A DNA stretch of 64,000 bases from Chondrilla cf. caribensis (Eukaryota > Porifera > Demospongiae > Chondrillida > Chondrillidae), in assembly GCA_964020155.1 (NCBI GenBank), contig OZ026558.1:2383663-2447662 (forward strand). The letters are read 5' to 3'. A program made the translations under genes and the position numbers. Each line of letters begins with the position of its first letter. The first letter of the stretch is position 1. The notes under the pieces were generated by a model. The model worked only from the letters and a program-made list of their open reading frames with translations. It made no database searches and was not told where the DNA came from. Shown here piece after piece: positions 11,250 to 28,529 of this stretch.

Positions 11250-11903
11250 TGAAACTGAATTATTTCACTGATCACACCAATAGAGTTGTCAAGGTTGAGA
11301 GAGAGATTGAGGAGAGTCATTGGAGATCAATGTGTTTGGTGAACCCAACACACAGTGCACTGTTATTGCCATCACTAGTAAGAGAGTTTTACATGTGTCA
11401 TTTATTCTACAAATATTCAGGAAACAGTATAGTAGAGGAGGCAGCAACATCCGTGGAGTTATGGTCATTTCATAGTGAGTGTATGTGAGGTGTCTGTCTG
11501 TGTGTGTGTGTGTGTGTGTATGTGCAAACACAAGTGTGTTAATACATGAATGCATGTATGTATGAGTGTATGTGTGTATGTGTGCGTGGACTTATGTGCA
11601 GGTACATGTGCTCGAGCAAGGGTGTGTGTGTGTGTTCATGCATGGATGCATGTATAAGCATGTGTTGAGCCAATGTACACAATCTCATGTACTCAACACG
11701 TGCTCTTATCCTCATCTCACTCTTGTATGTGCTCAGCTTTTGCAGTTGACCAACTATCCCAACTAGTCCAGCAGTCTCTGAGTATCTTGGAAGACTGCGT
11801 TGTCCTCGAGATTGCTAACACGATGAACATGTACCTGCACATGTGCCTTGTTTATAATGTCCTGAACACCAAACACAACACTTCTGTCCTCACACATATT
11901 TGA
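11250..11903 (+). CDS. Unrecognised gene end, two exons
   Basis: Exon 11250-11474 (phase 1 in) reads through NYFTDHTNRVVKVEREIEES and LVREFYMCHLFYKYSGNS and joins in phase 1 to exon 11737-11903, which reads FAVDQLSQLVQQSLSILEDC and stops at TGA. A competing frame in the first exon (containing INVFGEPNTQC) also looks coding but does not join the second exon in phase. This may be the alternative 3' end of the preceding exon chain or a separate helical protein. No family recognised. Confidence 0.4.
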
Positions 11904-13077
11904 CACTTACTGATGGTAGCAACGTTTCTTAGAATAGTAAAGTTGCAGCTCTTTCCACTTTTTCTGGAGTTTGTTTTTATTTAGTCTATTAATCTGATTG
12001 GAATGTTATACTCTGAGTCTGCCATTCTGATTGTATAATATTTGGGATCGTTGTAGTTGATACACAGTCAGTTTGGTCAGACATGGCTCAAAATATTATA
12101 TACAACCTATTGGTTGTGAAGGTGTGTGTGTGTGATACAAACTATTAGGTGTATGGGTATTGTAGTGCATGAGCATGATTGCGAATGAGATCTTCACTTG
12201 AGGTATATACAGTGCATGGCAGTGGAACATAAAAATCTTGGGGGGGGGGGGGGTGGTCCAGTGCATGTGCAGTACAGAACATTAAGTCACCATGCAAATT
12301 AGCATATACTAGCCACTCCTTCACTTCAGTGTTCAGTATACGTAAATGCTATGCATATGCTCATAACACCAAGGCTCATTCAAAATTATAATATAATATG
12401 TGTATATTATGTCTATGTAACATCACGTGTCTCCTTGAAAATTAGGGGTGGAGGGCAATGCCTCCCCTGCCCAAACTTAGGGGGGACAACTGCCCCCCTG
12501 GTTCCACCACCTATGATATTATATGATACTAGAATTAACAAGCATGATAACCAGACATGTACAGAATTATTACAGCTGCAACTGGCACATTGGAAGCTTA
12601 GGTCATTAGCTGAAGTTGTTTGTTGTGAATCCATACGTACTGTATATTATACGTATGCTGTATATATGGTACACGACAAAGTTTGTGCATGTGCTTCCAT
12701 GTATGATCAACCGCAAAATGCATGTACATACAGATATCCACGAACACTTGCACTACAAGCTTTTGTGGAAAATACGCACTATATTTTGTCAATGATCATT
12801 TCACAGTAAACATTTTGTGCATATGTACATCGGCAACTAAAATTCATTCAACTTGAAATAAAATAATATAAATTAATATCAAGCAGTCCATACTTTCACC
12901 ACATTGTGTACGTACCTATACCACTACTGCACAGCTACGTAACTGTTGATTGAACATTCATCATGGTGCTCAGCAAACACAAAAGGGACACCAGTCAAAC
13001 ATTTACATACAATAAAACATTTCTGAAAGGAATAGAGTAGCAAGCAATACTCAGTGAGTTGGAGCATATCATCATCA
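11904..13077. other. No gene seen
   Basis: AT-rich sequence with a run of 14 G residues at 12240-12253 and a G- and C-run segment at 12445-12515 that looks like transposon-derived repeat. Nothing coding is supported. Confidence 0.5.
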
Positions 13078-17390
<4,313 letters not shown>

Positions 17391-18219
17391 AAACTACCAA
17401 TATTTCTATATAAAGTCTCCAACATCCATTGAATCTACAAAGAAGACGAGGATTAATAGAATAATCTGATATTGTTAGCCACCATTTTTTATTACGTCTT
17501 ATATCGTTATCGTTACCATAGTGACCTGATCAGGCTGCGTCAGTGTACTGTACGTATTGTAGGAAATCAACTGTACCTATATACCAGTTGGTAGGTCGAT
17601 CAATGGCTTCAGCCTGCATAAGCAGGCCCTCCGAGACGCATGCTTTATATATTTGCATTACGGATTGCCCCTCAGACGTCCCCCATCACACTGTGCCTGC
17701 AGGACCCCCTTCAACACTAATCATGCATTTAGTTGACCGAAGGGGGCTTTCCCTATTATCTAGCACACTAGGATCAGGGATCTGCTTGCAGAAATATACT
17801 CATCAAAGATTGTCCATGTGCTCCAGTGGAACCTGTATTCCAGCTTAGGCCACTCAGTGCCACTCAGGATGTACCTAGCCGGAGGTTGTTCTCACCATAC
17901 CAATCAGGCGAGAATCTACCTCAAAATGGATACTAAGTCTCCTCGAAGATTATACTTTAACTCTGCACAGTTTCATCTGAACGGATTCGCAACTTTCGAT
18001 ATAGTACGTATACGAAGGAAAGTTTGAAGTTTCAAAGTCTGAAGTCATTGACAATTAGCCGCGATGGTTTATCACTTACCGATATTAAAGGAGATAGGCG
18101 ACTGGAACACGAGAAGAATGTAACTGACTTTGCAGTGAAGTATGTCGTAGCTAAGCATTAACACTACCAGCACAGCGTTGAAGTTGACCGGAAATACTTC
18201 GTGACCGGAATTACCCCGT

Positions 18220-18600
18220 GTTATCTCTCCAAACACGGGGTTTGTTCAAGTCCGTGTTACCGGATACAGTCCCTGTGAAGGATGAGTCCACTCTAGATCG
18301 ATAGAACAGTTTGTTGAGGTTTTCAACTCAGAACTGGCAACTTCCGTTTGTTTAATCATCAGAGGTGCTGACCTGAAGTTATACTATGTTGTCTTATCCA
18401 AAGAACGTTATAAAAGTTTTCGTTTTCATAAATTATTATCAGAGGAGGAGAAGGTATGTAGTGTGATTTGCATGTTCCGTAGCTATGATGTGGTCATCTG
18501 ACCATATGGCCGAATTTCGAATGCTCCATTAATTTTTCTAATTATTTAGCCGCATGATTGTTTGTTGACGGTTCATGCCGAAATACGGACATGATACGCC
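18220..18600. repeat. Dispersed repeat pair, copy 1
   Basis: Matches 22018-22330 in the same orientation, sharing words such as GTTGAGGTTTTCAACTCAGA, ATCAGAGGTGCTGAC and TTGTTGACGGTTCATGCC. The two copies flank about 3.4 kb that holds a palindrome and two copies of another repeat family. Confidence 0.8.
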
Positions 18601-20283
18601 TATACGGATATATACTCCTGTCGTATAGTGAAAATGTCACATTTACCATATTACTAGTTGTGAACGTAGTTCAGGACCTCGCTAAACAGAAAATGGCGGT
18701 ATATGTCATGCCAGATGTGTGTGTACGCCAGTTTTTTGATGGTATGCACTTGTTGAATGTTGCCGTCAGCCAATGACACTATTCAATAACAGTTTGCTTC
18801 CCTGCATCACTTTCAATTATGATTTGGTCTATTAATGTTGGGAAAATGTTGGAATCACTGTCCATATGACTGTATACTTTCCATGCCAATTCTGATATTT
18901 TGATTAAATCACTAAGACCTGGATCACTGTTTGGTTTAGCATATTCATGTGCAAGTGTGCTAACACGAGAGTGATATTCAAATCTGTACCAATGCCATTC
19001 TGTCTAGTATATGTTCTCACAGGATGTTTTGAATTTGTGGTGTCATGTGGCAGTAATGCATGCAATTCTGGCAAATATTTATCTGAAGATAAGCAACTCT
19101 TACTCACGTTGACCACCTGTGTTTTTGTGGACATACGTGATGGATGTTTAGATTATTAACAATTGTACAATTTGTGTTGAACCTTGTAATTAAGCATTGA
19201 GGTACTGAACCAGGGTTCGTGTCATTTGCTTGGACCAGGAGAACCTTAATTTTCGAAGTGTTATTATCATGGACACATCTCAAACATTCATATCATTGAG
19301 GTTTAGTGTTATTGGAAAGTGATGGCCACATTTCATGGCAAACGATACAGTGGGGTTGCTCCCATTTATATTGCTGTTGCTGGAATTTACACATTGTGTG
19401 ATTGTTTTGACAATTGTACATCATAATCATGGCCATATATACCCATTGGTATTTGCATCTTGTGTATGAACTTGTGGATGTGTCTGCACTTGTGCTTGGT
19501 TTTGTTGAGTTTGCAACTCATATTGTGCAGTAGTGCACTGTATGACGTGTAGTGTTTGATTTTGTGTTGTGTTGTATTTGTGATGCATCAACACATTGTG
19601 TTTGGTCTTGATTGCAAGTTTAATTCCATTTGTCAATGATTGTTGTGATCAGAATCTGCATGAGAATTTAACTCTGCCATATGATCTTCCGAACTATAAA
19701 TCAACTTACAGATGATCTAATTAGTACTCGTGAATACACTATAATATAATAATACTATAATAATATAATGATGAACTTACATAAAATATTGCAACTTCTG
19801 TTCGGGGATCAACATAAGCATACATACGAGTGTCCTTCAAATATTGTTTATCTTCGTTTTGTTAATGGAGGTTAACATCATATTTTGATTCAGGATCATA
19901 CAAAAAGCATTTATATACCTGAGTAGTTTCTGATAGTATAATGCAGTTGGCTTTTCAAACTACCAGTCTCCTTTTTGCAAAATTTACATAATCAATCAAA
20001 TCATCTTGAAAACCCAGACTTTCATAATGTTCAACAAATTTATCAACACACTTTGCATGATACCATTTGAAACAGACATCACACAGTACAGCCCTGTGGT
20101 GTTCTGCAACTATAATATTTGAAGACATATTATAGGACAGACATCAAGAGGACCAGGATCTACTACAATATCACTGGCCAATAATAATAACATACTGAGA
20201 AGTTGTCAATTTTTCCATTATTACAATTACAAGATTTATTTTTTTCTTCCGTTTGTAAACCTCTAGTGCTGCTGATGTTTTTT

Positions 20284-20314
20284 AATCGGTGTATCTAGCC
20301 TAGATACACCGATT
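20284..20314. other. 31-bp perfect hairpin
   Basis: AATCGGTGTATCTAG and its exact complement are separated by one C. The word CTAGGGTCTATG follows it. A similar CATAGACCCTA word occurs at 9323, 21022 and 29917 (variant). Confidence 0.9.
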
Positions 20315-20579
20315 CTAGGGTCTATGATAAGACACTGTTGAATATTTGAAAGTTGACACACTGTTGAATATTTGAAAGTTGACACACTGTTGAATATTTG
20401 AAAGTTATCCCACGGCTAAAGCAGTTATTAGCAATATAAAGCGACTTATCTGAGCTTTTACAATTCTTGCAATTGGAAGAAGAGAAGAAAGGACCGATAT
20501 CAAACGAAACGTTCACAAAGATCGGACGAAAGGCCATCTTCGCAAAACCTGTGACGTGTTGCATAGATTATGGCGCATT

Positions 20580-21085
20580 GTTACTAATTATAGCAATTAA
20601 ATGTCTGCCAACATGGACGTCACAATGGCTGTGCATTTCGATGTCCCCAACGTAGACTGCGAATCGCCGACTTTACAGAATATAAATCGGAAAATCTGTT
20701 CCGCAGGAAAATTGAAAGACATTGTTCTTGTGATGCGAAGCCAACGAATGTTGTCGCAAGACGAAATCCGGATCCAGGGGCACTCGACGAAGGAAAATCT
20801 TTCAGCCGTCATGGCATAGCGAGTAAGTGTGCTAGACTTGAATGATAACCTCAGTCCGATACCTTACTGTTGCCCCTATTCGACGTGTGTCACGAATCGC
20901 CCTGTGATCTCGCAGACGTTTGCTGCGCGTGATCGAAATTTGACATATTGGCCTAAAAGGAACCGAAAAATTTCATTGAGACACCTTCGACCAATTAAGA
21001 ACGTGGGCGACCTCGATGAGACCATAGACCCTATGATGAGACTGGCCGTACGACGGAAACAATTAACCTCGCTAACGCTCGGTAA
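20580..21085 (+). repeat. Dispersed family R1, copy 1
   Basis: Shares the order GTCTGCCAACATGG, GTCCCCAACGTAGAC, CGACCTCGAT and a terminal CGCTAACGCTCGGTAAT with the copy at 35490-36058. The open frames in it (VPNVDCESPTLQNINRKIC) are disrupted in the other copy, so they are not called as genes. Confidence 0.75.
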
Positions 21086-21089
21086 TAAT

Positions 21090-21663
21090 AATACTAGTTG
21101 TGAACAAAGTTCAGAACCTCGCAAATGCTAGGGCATAAAATCAAAGATAGATCTTGCATATCAAGATCTACGATATGACGTACTTCAGTGACATCATCAA
21201 AAAATGTCTTCCAAAATGGACGTCATGATGGCCGACCATTTGGTGTCCCGAACGACGGATTGGCTAACCCTGCTCTTCGGCGAAGGAAATCGAAAAATCG
21301 TTGTGCAAAAAAGTTGACAATTGTTATTCGAATTGTTTTAAGGTACTTGGTAGTGATATATAGTCCGAAATTTGTCGACAGGAGGAATCGAAAAGTAAGT
21401 GCTCTTTTAACGGATCGTGTGTGAACCACAGGCAACCTTTGTCCAAGTTTGCCATTTCAATATATGCTGCGACGGTGCCCCATTACCGTCGGTGGGACGA
21501 CTTAGTGCTGATCGATTCGTTCGACGAACGATTTGCGTTCAAAGAAACCAAAAAGTGACCTAAATTGAACAATATTGGCGGCCACCGCAATTATGTGCGT
21601 GGGCAACCTCGATCGGACTCCCCAAACGAACGGAAACAATTACCTCGCTAACGCTCGGTAATT
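21090..21663 (+). repeat. Dispersed family R1, copy 2
   Basis: Begins at ACTAGTTGTGAACAAAGTTC and AGAACCTCGCAAATGC, has a diverged centre (AATGGACGTCATGATGG, GTCCCGAACGACGG) and ends CGCTAACGCTCGGTAATTA. It abuts copy 1 head to tail. Confidence 0.8.
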
Positions 21664-22017
21664 AGATGAAAAATCATATTATTCTAAAGGCTTTATTGCA
21701 ATGACTAGGAGTCAATTAGGAGTGGTCTGCTATTGACTGTCTTATGTAGAAATTTTCAATGATGTCACACAACCTATGCCACCATATGTCCCTGGTGGGA
21801 CCAAAGTACATTGTTGACACCTCCTACCTAAGAAATGAAGGTATTAAGAATCCAAGGGATGTAACTTAAAGGTTTCGTTGGAGATGAGAAGAATGTTAAA
21901 CATCCGTTTCAATGTATACTGAAAATACCACAGGAAGGCTTCATTACAGTCTTTTTAAGTTCCATCCCAAATAAAGCGTCAGGTCCCCCACACTCACATG
22001 CATGCATATCTTCGTAT

Positions 22018-22330
22018 ATCTCTTGAAACACGGAGTTTGTTCAAGACTGTGTTACCGGATACTTTTCCCTGTGAAGAGCGAGTCCACTCTAGCTCAACAG
22101 AAAACTTTGTTGGGGTTTTCAACTCAGAATTGGAAATTTCCTTGTGTTTAAATTATCAGAGGTGCTGACTTGAAGCTGTAGTATGTAGAAGTATGTAGTG
22201 TGATTTTGCATGTTCCATAGTCATCTGACATATGGCCGAATTTTGAGTACTCTATAATCCAACTTGTCATTAGCTGCATGTTTGTTGACGGTTCATGCCA
22301 AAATATGGATATATGTGAGGAGACGTTGTC
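22018..22330. repeat. Dispersed repeat pair, copy 2
   Basis: Partner of 18220-18600. The rest up to 23340 shows no supported exon, although the signal-peptide exon of the NIDO gene should lie somewhere upstream. Confidence 0.8.
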
Positions 22331-23340
22331 TATTGTATTACTAGATACTTATCTCTATAACTAGTCAGACAGTCCTTAAGTCCACAGCAACCCACAGTAT
22401 ACCAATTGCATACCTTTCATGGCCAATTAATTCCACTCAAGTATCGTGACTACAGTAACCTGGAAGGTAGGTCATTTGTCATTATTGATTTCACTGTTCT
22501 GAATGATAGATTAATCAAATACTTGGAGAATGGCAAATATTAATAGTCCATACATGCCTAAACACTATAGTACTTGCACAATATTGATAAGAATTATGCA
22601 TAAATCCGCTGCTTCTCTGAAATTGAACCTGGTCCAGTGAATAAAACATGATACTGTTGTGTTATTCTAATCTGACAGTGTGTGATTGTGAAATCAGAGC
22701 TCAGAAGTGGTAGTCGGACAAAGTCATGCTTACGGAGCTGTAGTTCAATAATTGCAATTATAGTTTGAAATAGCATAGTATTACGGTCAAATTCCTAATT
22801 TCGACATTTTGTAGTAAAGTCTTAATTTGGTTAATCTATCATCAAAAACACTGAAGTTGACAATATGGCCTGCCTTTCATTTCTACACATTTCCAATGAT
22901 ACTGTGGTTGTTATGTTCTGTTGCTGTGTGGTTACTTGATTTGCAACATAGAGCTTGATAGCCCACCATTTTCAAACAAGTATTGTTTGATAAGTCGCAC
23001 ACAATTGTGAATAATTCTTTGATTTTTCCTCACATTATTGTGTCATTCAATGGTGTTGTATCCAGCAAATGGTGTACAATATTAAAACAATACTGTCCAT
23101 ATTAAAACCAGTGGTACTTATTAACAGTGATGATGCTTTCAAATTCTAACGACATGTACATTTAACAAAATTAGAAAAAATGACTCGTGTCTGATAGTCT
23201 CAACACGGTACCTGTACATGTTATGTGTGTACCTGACCACGTTTGCAAGGATGGATAAGTAATATCGTATTACAATAATATAATATTCAGAGTTGATAAC
23301 TAACAGTTCCACTTGTTGAAAAGTCCCTTCTACACTATAG

Positions 23341-26300
23341 GTATTCCTATCTCTGGATTTTTTGGATTCCCCTTCAATGGGTATCAAACCATCAATGAGC
23401 TTGATACTTCAAGGGCTGCACCTATACCAGCTCCCTACGTCTTCAACTACTTTGGAACAGCTGCGGCTTATAATTTGGCCTCTGTAAGTCCAGTTCTGCA
23501 ATATACAGTGTTGTTATAATATATGATGATACCATAATATTGTGTATATTCTTTTTCCAGATTGTAACACATGGACACATATTTTTTCTCAATGGGAATA
23601 CCTCAGAATTTTCATTTTATGTACCAAGAAATTTCCCATTCACTGGTCTAAGTTATTCAGCCATGATTGCTCCATTCTGGAATGATATTAATACTGGAGC
23701 AAGTAACGGAGGAACCATCCACTATAAATCAGTTTTCAATGAAATTGAAGATGATATGGAGATCCTGAGCAACATCAGTGAATATATTAGCATAAATAGC
23801 AACCTGACTGAGTTCAATTGTGTATGGGGTCTCATTGTCACCTGGGATCATGTAATAGCCACCAGTGGAAATGCTAGTGAGGTAATTTTTTTCTTTGATT
23901 ATGGTTGAAAGAATAGTCTGCTTAAAATTATATTTGTGGGTGATATGAAACGATTCAACCCATGATACTCATTCATGGTAATGCAGTTCTAAATAATGTA
24001 TACAGTGGAACCTCTCTATAAAGGACACATTGGGACCAGGTAATTTGTCCACTGTAGAGAGGTTGTCCACACTTCAGAGGTGAAAGTTGTATTAGCACTA
24101 TAGGGAAGTCTATTTTTGGTGCCTTACAGAGTGTCCTTTGTAGGGAGATAATTTCTACGGTGTCCTTTATTGGGAGAGTCCTTTAATAGAGAGTCTACTA
24201 TATTTCTAGATCTCCCAGATATGGAAAGGGGTTTATTTGGCTAGGTGACATCTAATGGATTAGTTCAATGGACAACTCTAGCCATAGAAAGCTAATTACA
24301 CCAAATGTTTCAGCAGCTGACTGATCTGCATTAGTTGTATACCACTGACAAAGTTAGCAGGTAGCAGTCAGGTGCTGTTTAGTGTAATTAACTTTCCATG
24401 GCTGGAGTTTTCCAATCTCTCAGTTATGTTACATGTACAAATTAAAGACAGATATGTGTATGTGCATACAGCATGGTGATGTCTTGAGGCTATTGTAGAT
24501 AGAAATCCACACACTGTCAAAGTTTAACTATCAAACTTTAAACTGTAATTTGTTTTATATTTCATAGTTCAACACATTTCAAGTTGTCATAGCAACTGAT
24601 GGGCACAATTCTGTAGCCATTTCTATTTATGCTGATGACGGGATAAATTGGTCAATAGAAGATGGTAATTATGCTGTTTGTGGATATAATGTTGGTGATG
24701 GGAACAATTCTTTCTCCTTGCCTGGATCAGGCACAGAGGAAATAATTAACATTGACAGTATCACTGGGAACACTGGCAAGCCTGGTCAGTGGATATTCCT
24801 ATTGAATGAGTATAGATTCATCCTCAATCTTGTGTATGTCACATCTACCAGTGTATTCATTACTTGGCAGCCACCATCCAATTCTACCAGTCACATTGTT
24901 GGATACACAGTCCTCTATTATAGTGGTGTTGGTGCCTCAGCGGCAGTTAATAACAGTTCATTCTATAGTGAACAAAACATGACAGTGACAATTCCAGAGG
25001 TGACGTTGACTGGTCTTGATCCAAATTCAACCTACGAAGTCACTGTGTGGGTTCTAACCATTAATGGTACGGGTACATCCAGTGTACAGTTGTTGTTGAC
25101 AACAGATGAATATTACGGTGAGATAATTGTTTTCAAATAATTATTCACAACATATTATATCGGTCATTTGAACCTAGATACACAACTTTCCGTGCATTTT
25201 TCATTCAACAACGAGATTGAATCAAATGTGTCTGTCATTTTGTGAAACACAATGCAACCTACATACTATATGTAACTAGCAGCAATTTCTTCATCCTTCT
25301 ATTACCTTTTCCCATATTGTATATATACTCACATGTACAGATACTGGATTCGTCCGCACACTCAAGAATGGTTTAAGCCAGTGTCCATCAGGGTCTCTGT
25401 GTACTTGCATACAAGATGTTTTCACTTCACTGGAGGATCAATCCTACGGCAGTAGAGACGGACCACTCACTATAAATGTGTTGGAGGAACCTGGAGTACC
25501 TGTAGAAAATATCATACCAGCTGTCTTTGGTACTAATGGAACATTTACCTCACTGATAGTTGCCAATGTAATGACTATGAGCTATGATTGCTCATTCAAT
25601 GTACTTTCGATAACTACATTTGAAAGTGATGTGAATGTTACTCTCTTCTCTGAAATTATCAATATGAATAGGTATCTTGATATGCCAAAATTGCCTTCAT
25701 TAGAACTGAAGGGGCAGATGGTCTTGGATGGGATTGTGTTTGAGTCTGTGGTGGAAATGACAAGTTCTAACATGTCATTCACATCAACCTTGGACGAAAC
25801 TAACAGTGTAACTTCTATCAGTCTGGTAAATTTTCTGAACAATGCATTCAACACTGATGTACCCTTTACTCCTCTTAGGAGCCAAATGACCATTTACAAC
25901 CTCACACTACAAGGAATAGTTGATGACAATCAACTGTATGTTAGTATCCAAGGGGACATTGCGATTGGAGATTGGTACACATCTGATGTGCTCATAGTTA
26001 TTCACAAATCAGAGTCTACAAACACCAGTGTTTTTATCTTGACTAGTTTTAACAGTACACCAAATTCCATACCACTGGCAAGATTCCTTGAGAATGTTTC
26101 GGGACCAGATATTTCCCGTACCAGTTTCTTCAATACTCTGCCACTAAAAGATTACCACATCACATATTATGCATTTGGTAATTTCGACACTGGGCGAAAT
26201 ACAGTGAACAAACTACAGCTTCCTACAAATGTACTTTCTGAAGTATTCACAGAGGATGGATGGAGAGTTGTATTCACTGTCAATGTTTCCAGACCAGGGC

Positions 26301-26653
26301 TTCCCCTCCACACACCCAGGTGGACACTTGCTTTCAATGAATCTGCGGTTACATTCAGCCCACTTTCAGATGTGGATGATGCCATTGGTGTGGTCAATTG
26401 GATCTTGACCATCTCCCGCAATGATACATTGCAATCCCATAATCCTGTTCTGTTCAGTAGCATACAATCTAATCCAACCAAGGAGATGGTACTTAATGTA
26501 GACGCAAACACTCTCAACCTGGTGCTGGATATCCCCAGTGTTGAATTAAGGCTAGCTGATGGAGTGGTTTCTCAAGACATTGAACTTACAGTCCCAATGA
26601 ACCTGGATGACACCCCCAAGTTGGAAGCACCTGTAATCAGTGATGGCTTTTGA
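23341..26653 (+). CDS. NIDO and fibronectin III extracellular protein gene (5' end missing)
   Basis: Exons 23341-23483, 23561-23881, 24568-25117 and 25341-26653 join in phases 0, 0 and 1 to about 774 residues ending in TGA. The first ~245 residues form a NIDO (nidogen-like) domain: FPFNGYQTINELD, SAMIAPFWNDINTG, WGLIVTWDHV, TFQVVIATDGHNS and the ending TGNTGKPGQWIF. Then comes one fibronectin III domain (SVFITWQPPSNSTSHIVGYT to GLDPNSTYEVTV). The last ~430 residues (one large exon) start with a Cys cluster (SQCPSGSLCTC), are rich in Asn-X-Ser/Thr sites and match nothing I recognise. No transmembrane segment is visible at the C-terminus, so a secreted or matrix protein is inferred. The first exon must carry a phase-1 end and presumably the signal peptide, but was not found. 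AATAAA lies at 26861. Confidence 0.85.
24003..24199. mobile_element. Tc1/mariner-like MITE in a NIDO gene intron
   Basis: Starts CAGTGGAACCTCTCTATAAA after TA and ends, reversed, TAGTAGACTCTCTATTAAAG before TA. Same general end design as the element at 9538 but a different interior (AAGGACAC words). Confidence 0.7.
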
Positions 26654-26860
26654 AATATGACATACTCTGTAAAAGTATTACATTCTAATTTGGAAACTGA
26701 ACCTTAACATGATGAGCTGGATATAATGAAACATTTCATACTATGATATAATGTTCCACATAGTGATCCACACTTTAATTTTGTCAAGCAATTTCATGCT
26801 CATAATTATAATTATGAAATGCTGATAATTATTGACAATAATTATTATTCTTATTATTGT

Positions 26861-26866
26861 AATAAA
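26861..26866 (+). terminator. Poly(A) signal of the NIDO gene
   Basis: AATAAA about 210 bp after the stop codon at 26653; the nearest canonical signal downstream. Confidence 0.4.
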
Positions 26867-27059
26867 TATGCAATTACCATTCAGCCTGTAATATTATATA
26901 CTCATTCAGATTTGTGATACTCAATTATTATAATATTGTACAATGATCCCTGGGTGTGTTTTGTTGATGTGGTTGAATATATAATTCACTGCAGCTGATA
27001 CATGATAATACATGATATATTTATAATATGAACGATCAATGTGTATAAGTTGTATTAAG

Positions 27060-27280
27060 ACTGGAAATCAACAAAGTCATCTCTGAAGGTGTTGCTCACA
27101 CCATTAAGCACTGCGCCATTGGTAGAGGGAACGCAGAGCTTTTCCTCCACCTTGAAAACCATGCCGATCCTGACAGTATCAGTAAACTGTGTGATGTGAT
27201 GAGGAGTATTGCTGGCTATATATCCTAGGATGAGTGAGCTCGGGAGAGCTATGAAGGAGGAATTGGACCTCCTGACCAGT
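27060..27280 (+). pseudogene. Exon-like fragment, frame broken
   Basis: The plus strand reads EINKVISEGVAHTIKHC and later NADPDSISKLCDVMRSIAG-like codons (actual start HADPDS), then hits TAG. A shifted frame continues MSELGRAMKEELDLLT up to a consensus donor GTAAGT. Two helical frames joined at a stop suggest a damaged exon of about 70 codons. It lies upstream of the decayed NLR-like tail and may belong to it. Family not recognised. Confidence 0.3.
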
Positions 27281-27412
27281 AAGTCTTCATGTACGTGTTG
27301 AAATGTGGTCAGACCCCAAATTGGATTCACCAATGAATATATAATATTATAGTAAATTGCATTGTGAAATGTGTGCATTCATGCATGTATTTGTTCACAT
27401 CTGTATCCCCAA

Positions 27413-27665
27413 CTCACTACATGTACTCGTCTACATACTCACTACATGTACTCGTCTACACACTCACTACATGTACTTGTCTACATACACACTACATGTA
27501 CTTGTCTACATACTACATGTACTTGTCTACATACTCGCTACATGTACTTGTCTACATACACACTATACATGTACTTGTCTACACACTCTCTACATGTACT
27601 TATCTACATACTACATGTACTTGTCTACATACTCACTACATGTACTTGTCTACATACTCACCAAC
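27413..27665 (+). repeat. 25-bp minisatellite (copy 2)
   Basis: About ten units and partial units of the CTACATACTCACTACATG array seen at 543 and 45293, here with variants such as ACTCGT and shortened units. Confidence 0.85.
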
Positions 27666-27667
27666 CA

Positions 27668-28460
27668 ACCAATCAGACTCCATCAGATATTCAATTGCTA
27701 GCTGTTTGGAAGGAGGTTCCAAAGTGGGAACTTGCCATTAACCTTGGTTTCCCTCTCACAGATGTTGATTCACTTCAACAAGAGGAAATTTGAAAGGATG
27801 GAATAGAGGCTTTGTGTATTATATTGTATGGAGTGGGAGGTGTAAGTATGTTCCCCCAACCTGGACATCCCTACTCAATGCTGTGGAACATGTTGAAGGT
27901 CCTCAAGTTAGACAAAAGTTGTCGTCTAATGTGGGTGTTGACAAGACCTGGACACAGTGTAAGTGAAGTCAATGTATGTAGTCCTTATCCACTTTGTTGT
28001 TGTCGAGTGAGTGGGTGTACTCCTCTATCTGTGTACATCTATGTGTGGTGTACATCTGTGTGTATATACATCTGTATGTGGTGTAAATCTATGTGGTGTA
28101 CATCTGTGTGTTGTACATTGGTGTGTAGTGTACATCTGTGTGCATTGTGCATTGGTGTGTAATGTACATGTGGGTACTGTGTACATCCTTGTGCCGTATA
28201 CATCTGTGTTCTTTACATCTACATGCATATGTGTGTCCCGATATCCTACTCCTCCCATGCACCCAGGGATGACCCCTCCTCCAACCCCTTACGTCCCCTC
28301 TGTACTGTCCACTACATGCAGTCCTGGTCACCTCACATGAAGTACACTAGTGCTATGTCATTGTGTGGTCTCATGGGCTGGCCCACATCCCCTCCACTGC
28401 TCATACTGTAGACATTGTCAGTGTTGTATTGAGTCTACTATATCCACACAGGAATCCTGA
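27668..28460 (+). pseudogene. Decayed NLR-like 3' end with Death-like exon
   Basis: After an acceptor-like CAATCAG the frame reads TPSDIQLLAVWKEVPKWE and INLGFPLTDVDSLQQEE, then stops at TGA. The remaining half (CCCCCAACCTGGACATCCCT and GACAAGACCTGGACACAG) survives in other frames. The tiny last exon is present at about 28452 (GAATCCTGA). The linker exon seen in the other copies is missing. Frameshifts and the stop make a working Death-like domain unlikely. Confidence 0.75.
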
Positions 28461-28520
28461 TTAGACAAGGAGTTTGAGAATTTGCCTTTTTCTACTATTG
28501 TATTAGAGAACTATAAAATA
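28230..28520 (+). repeat. Paralogous intron and 3' end, copy 2
   Basis: Partner of 1850-2170; nearly identical over about 290 bp. Confidence 0.8.
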
Positions 28521-28529
28521 GATTATTTC

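Noticed and set aside
12351..12809. 152-residue plus frame
   Set aside because: Composition is that of a repeat (C and G runs) with no motif or splice support.
20601..21131. Open frames of 72 and 100 residues
   Set aside because: They lie in repeat family R1 and are disrupted in the copy at 35490-36058.
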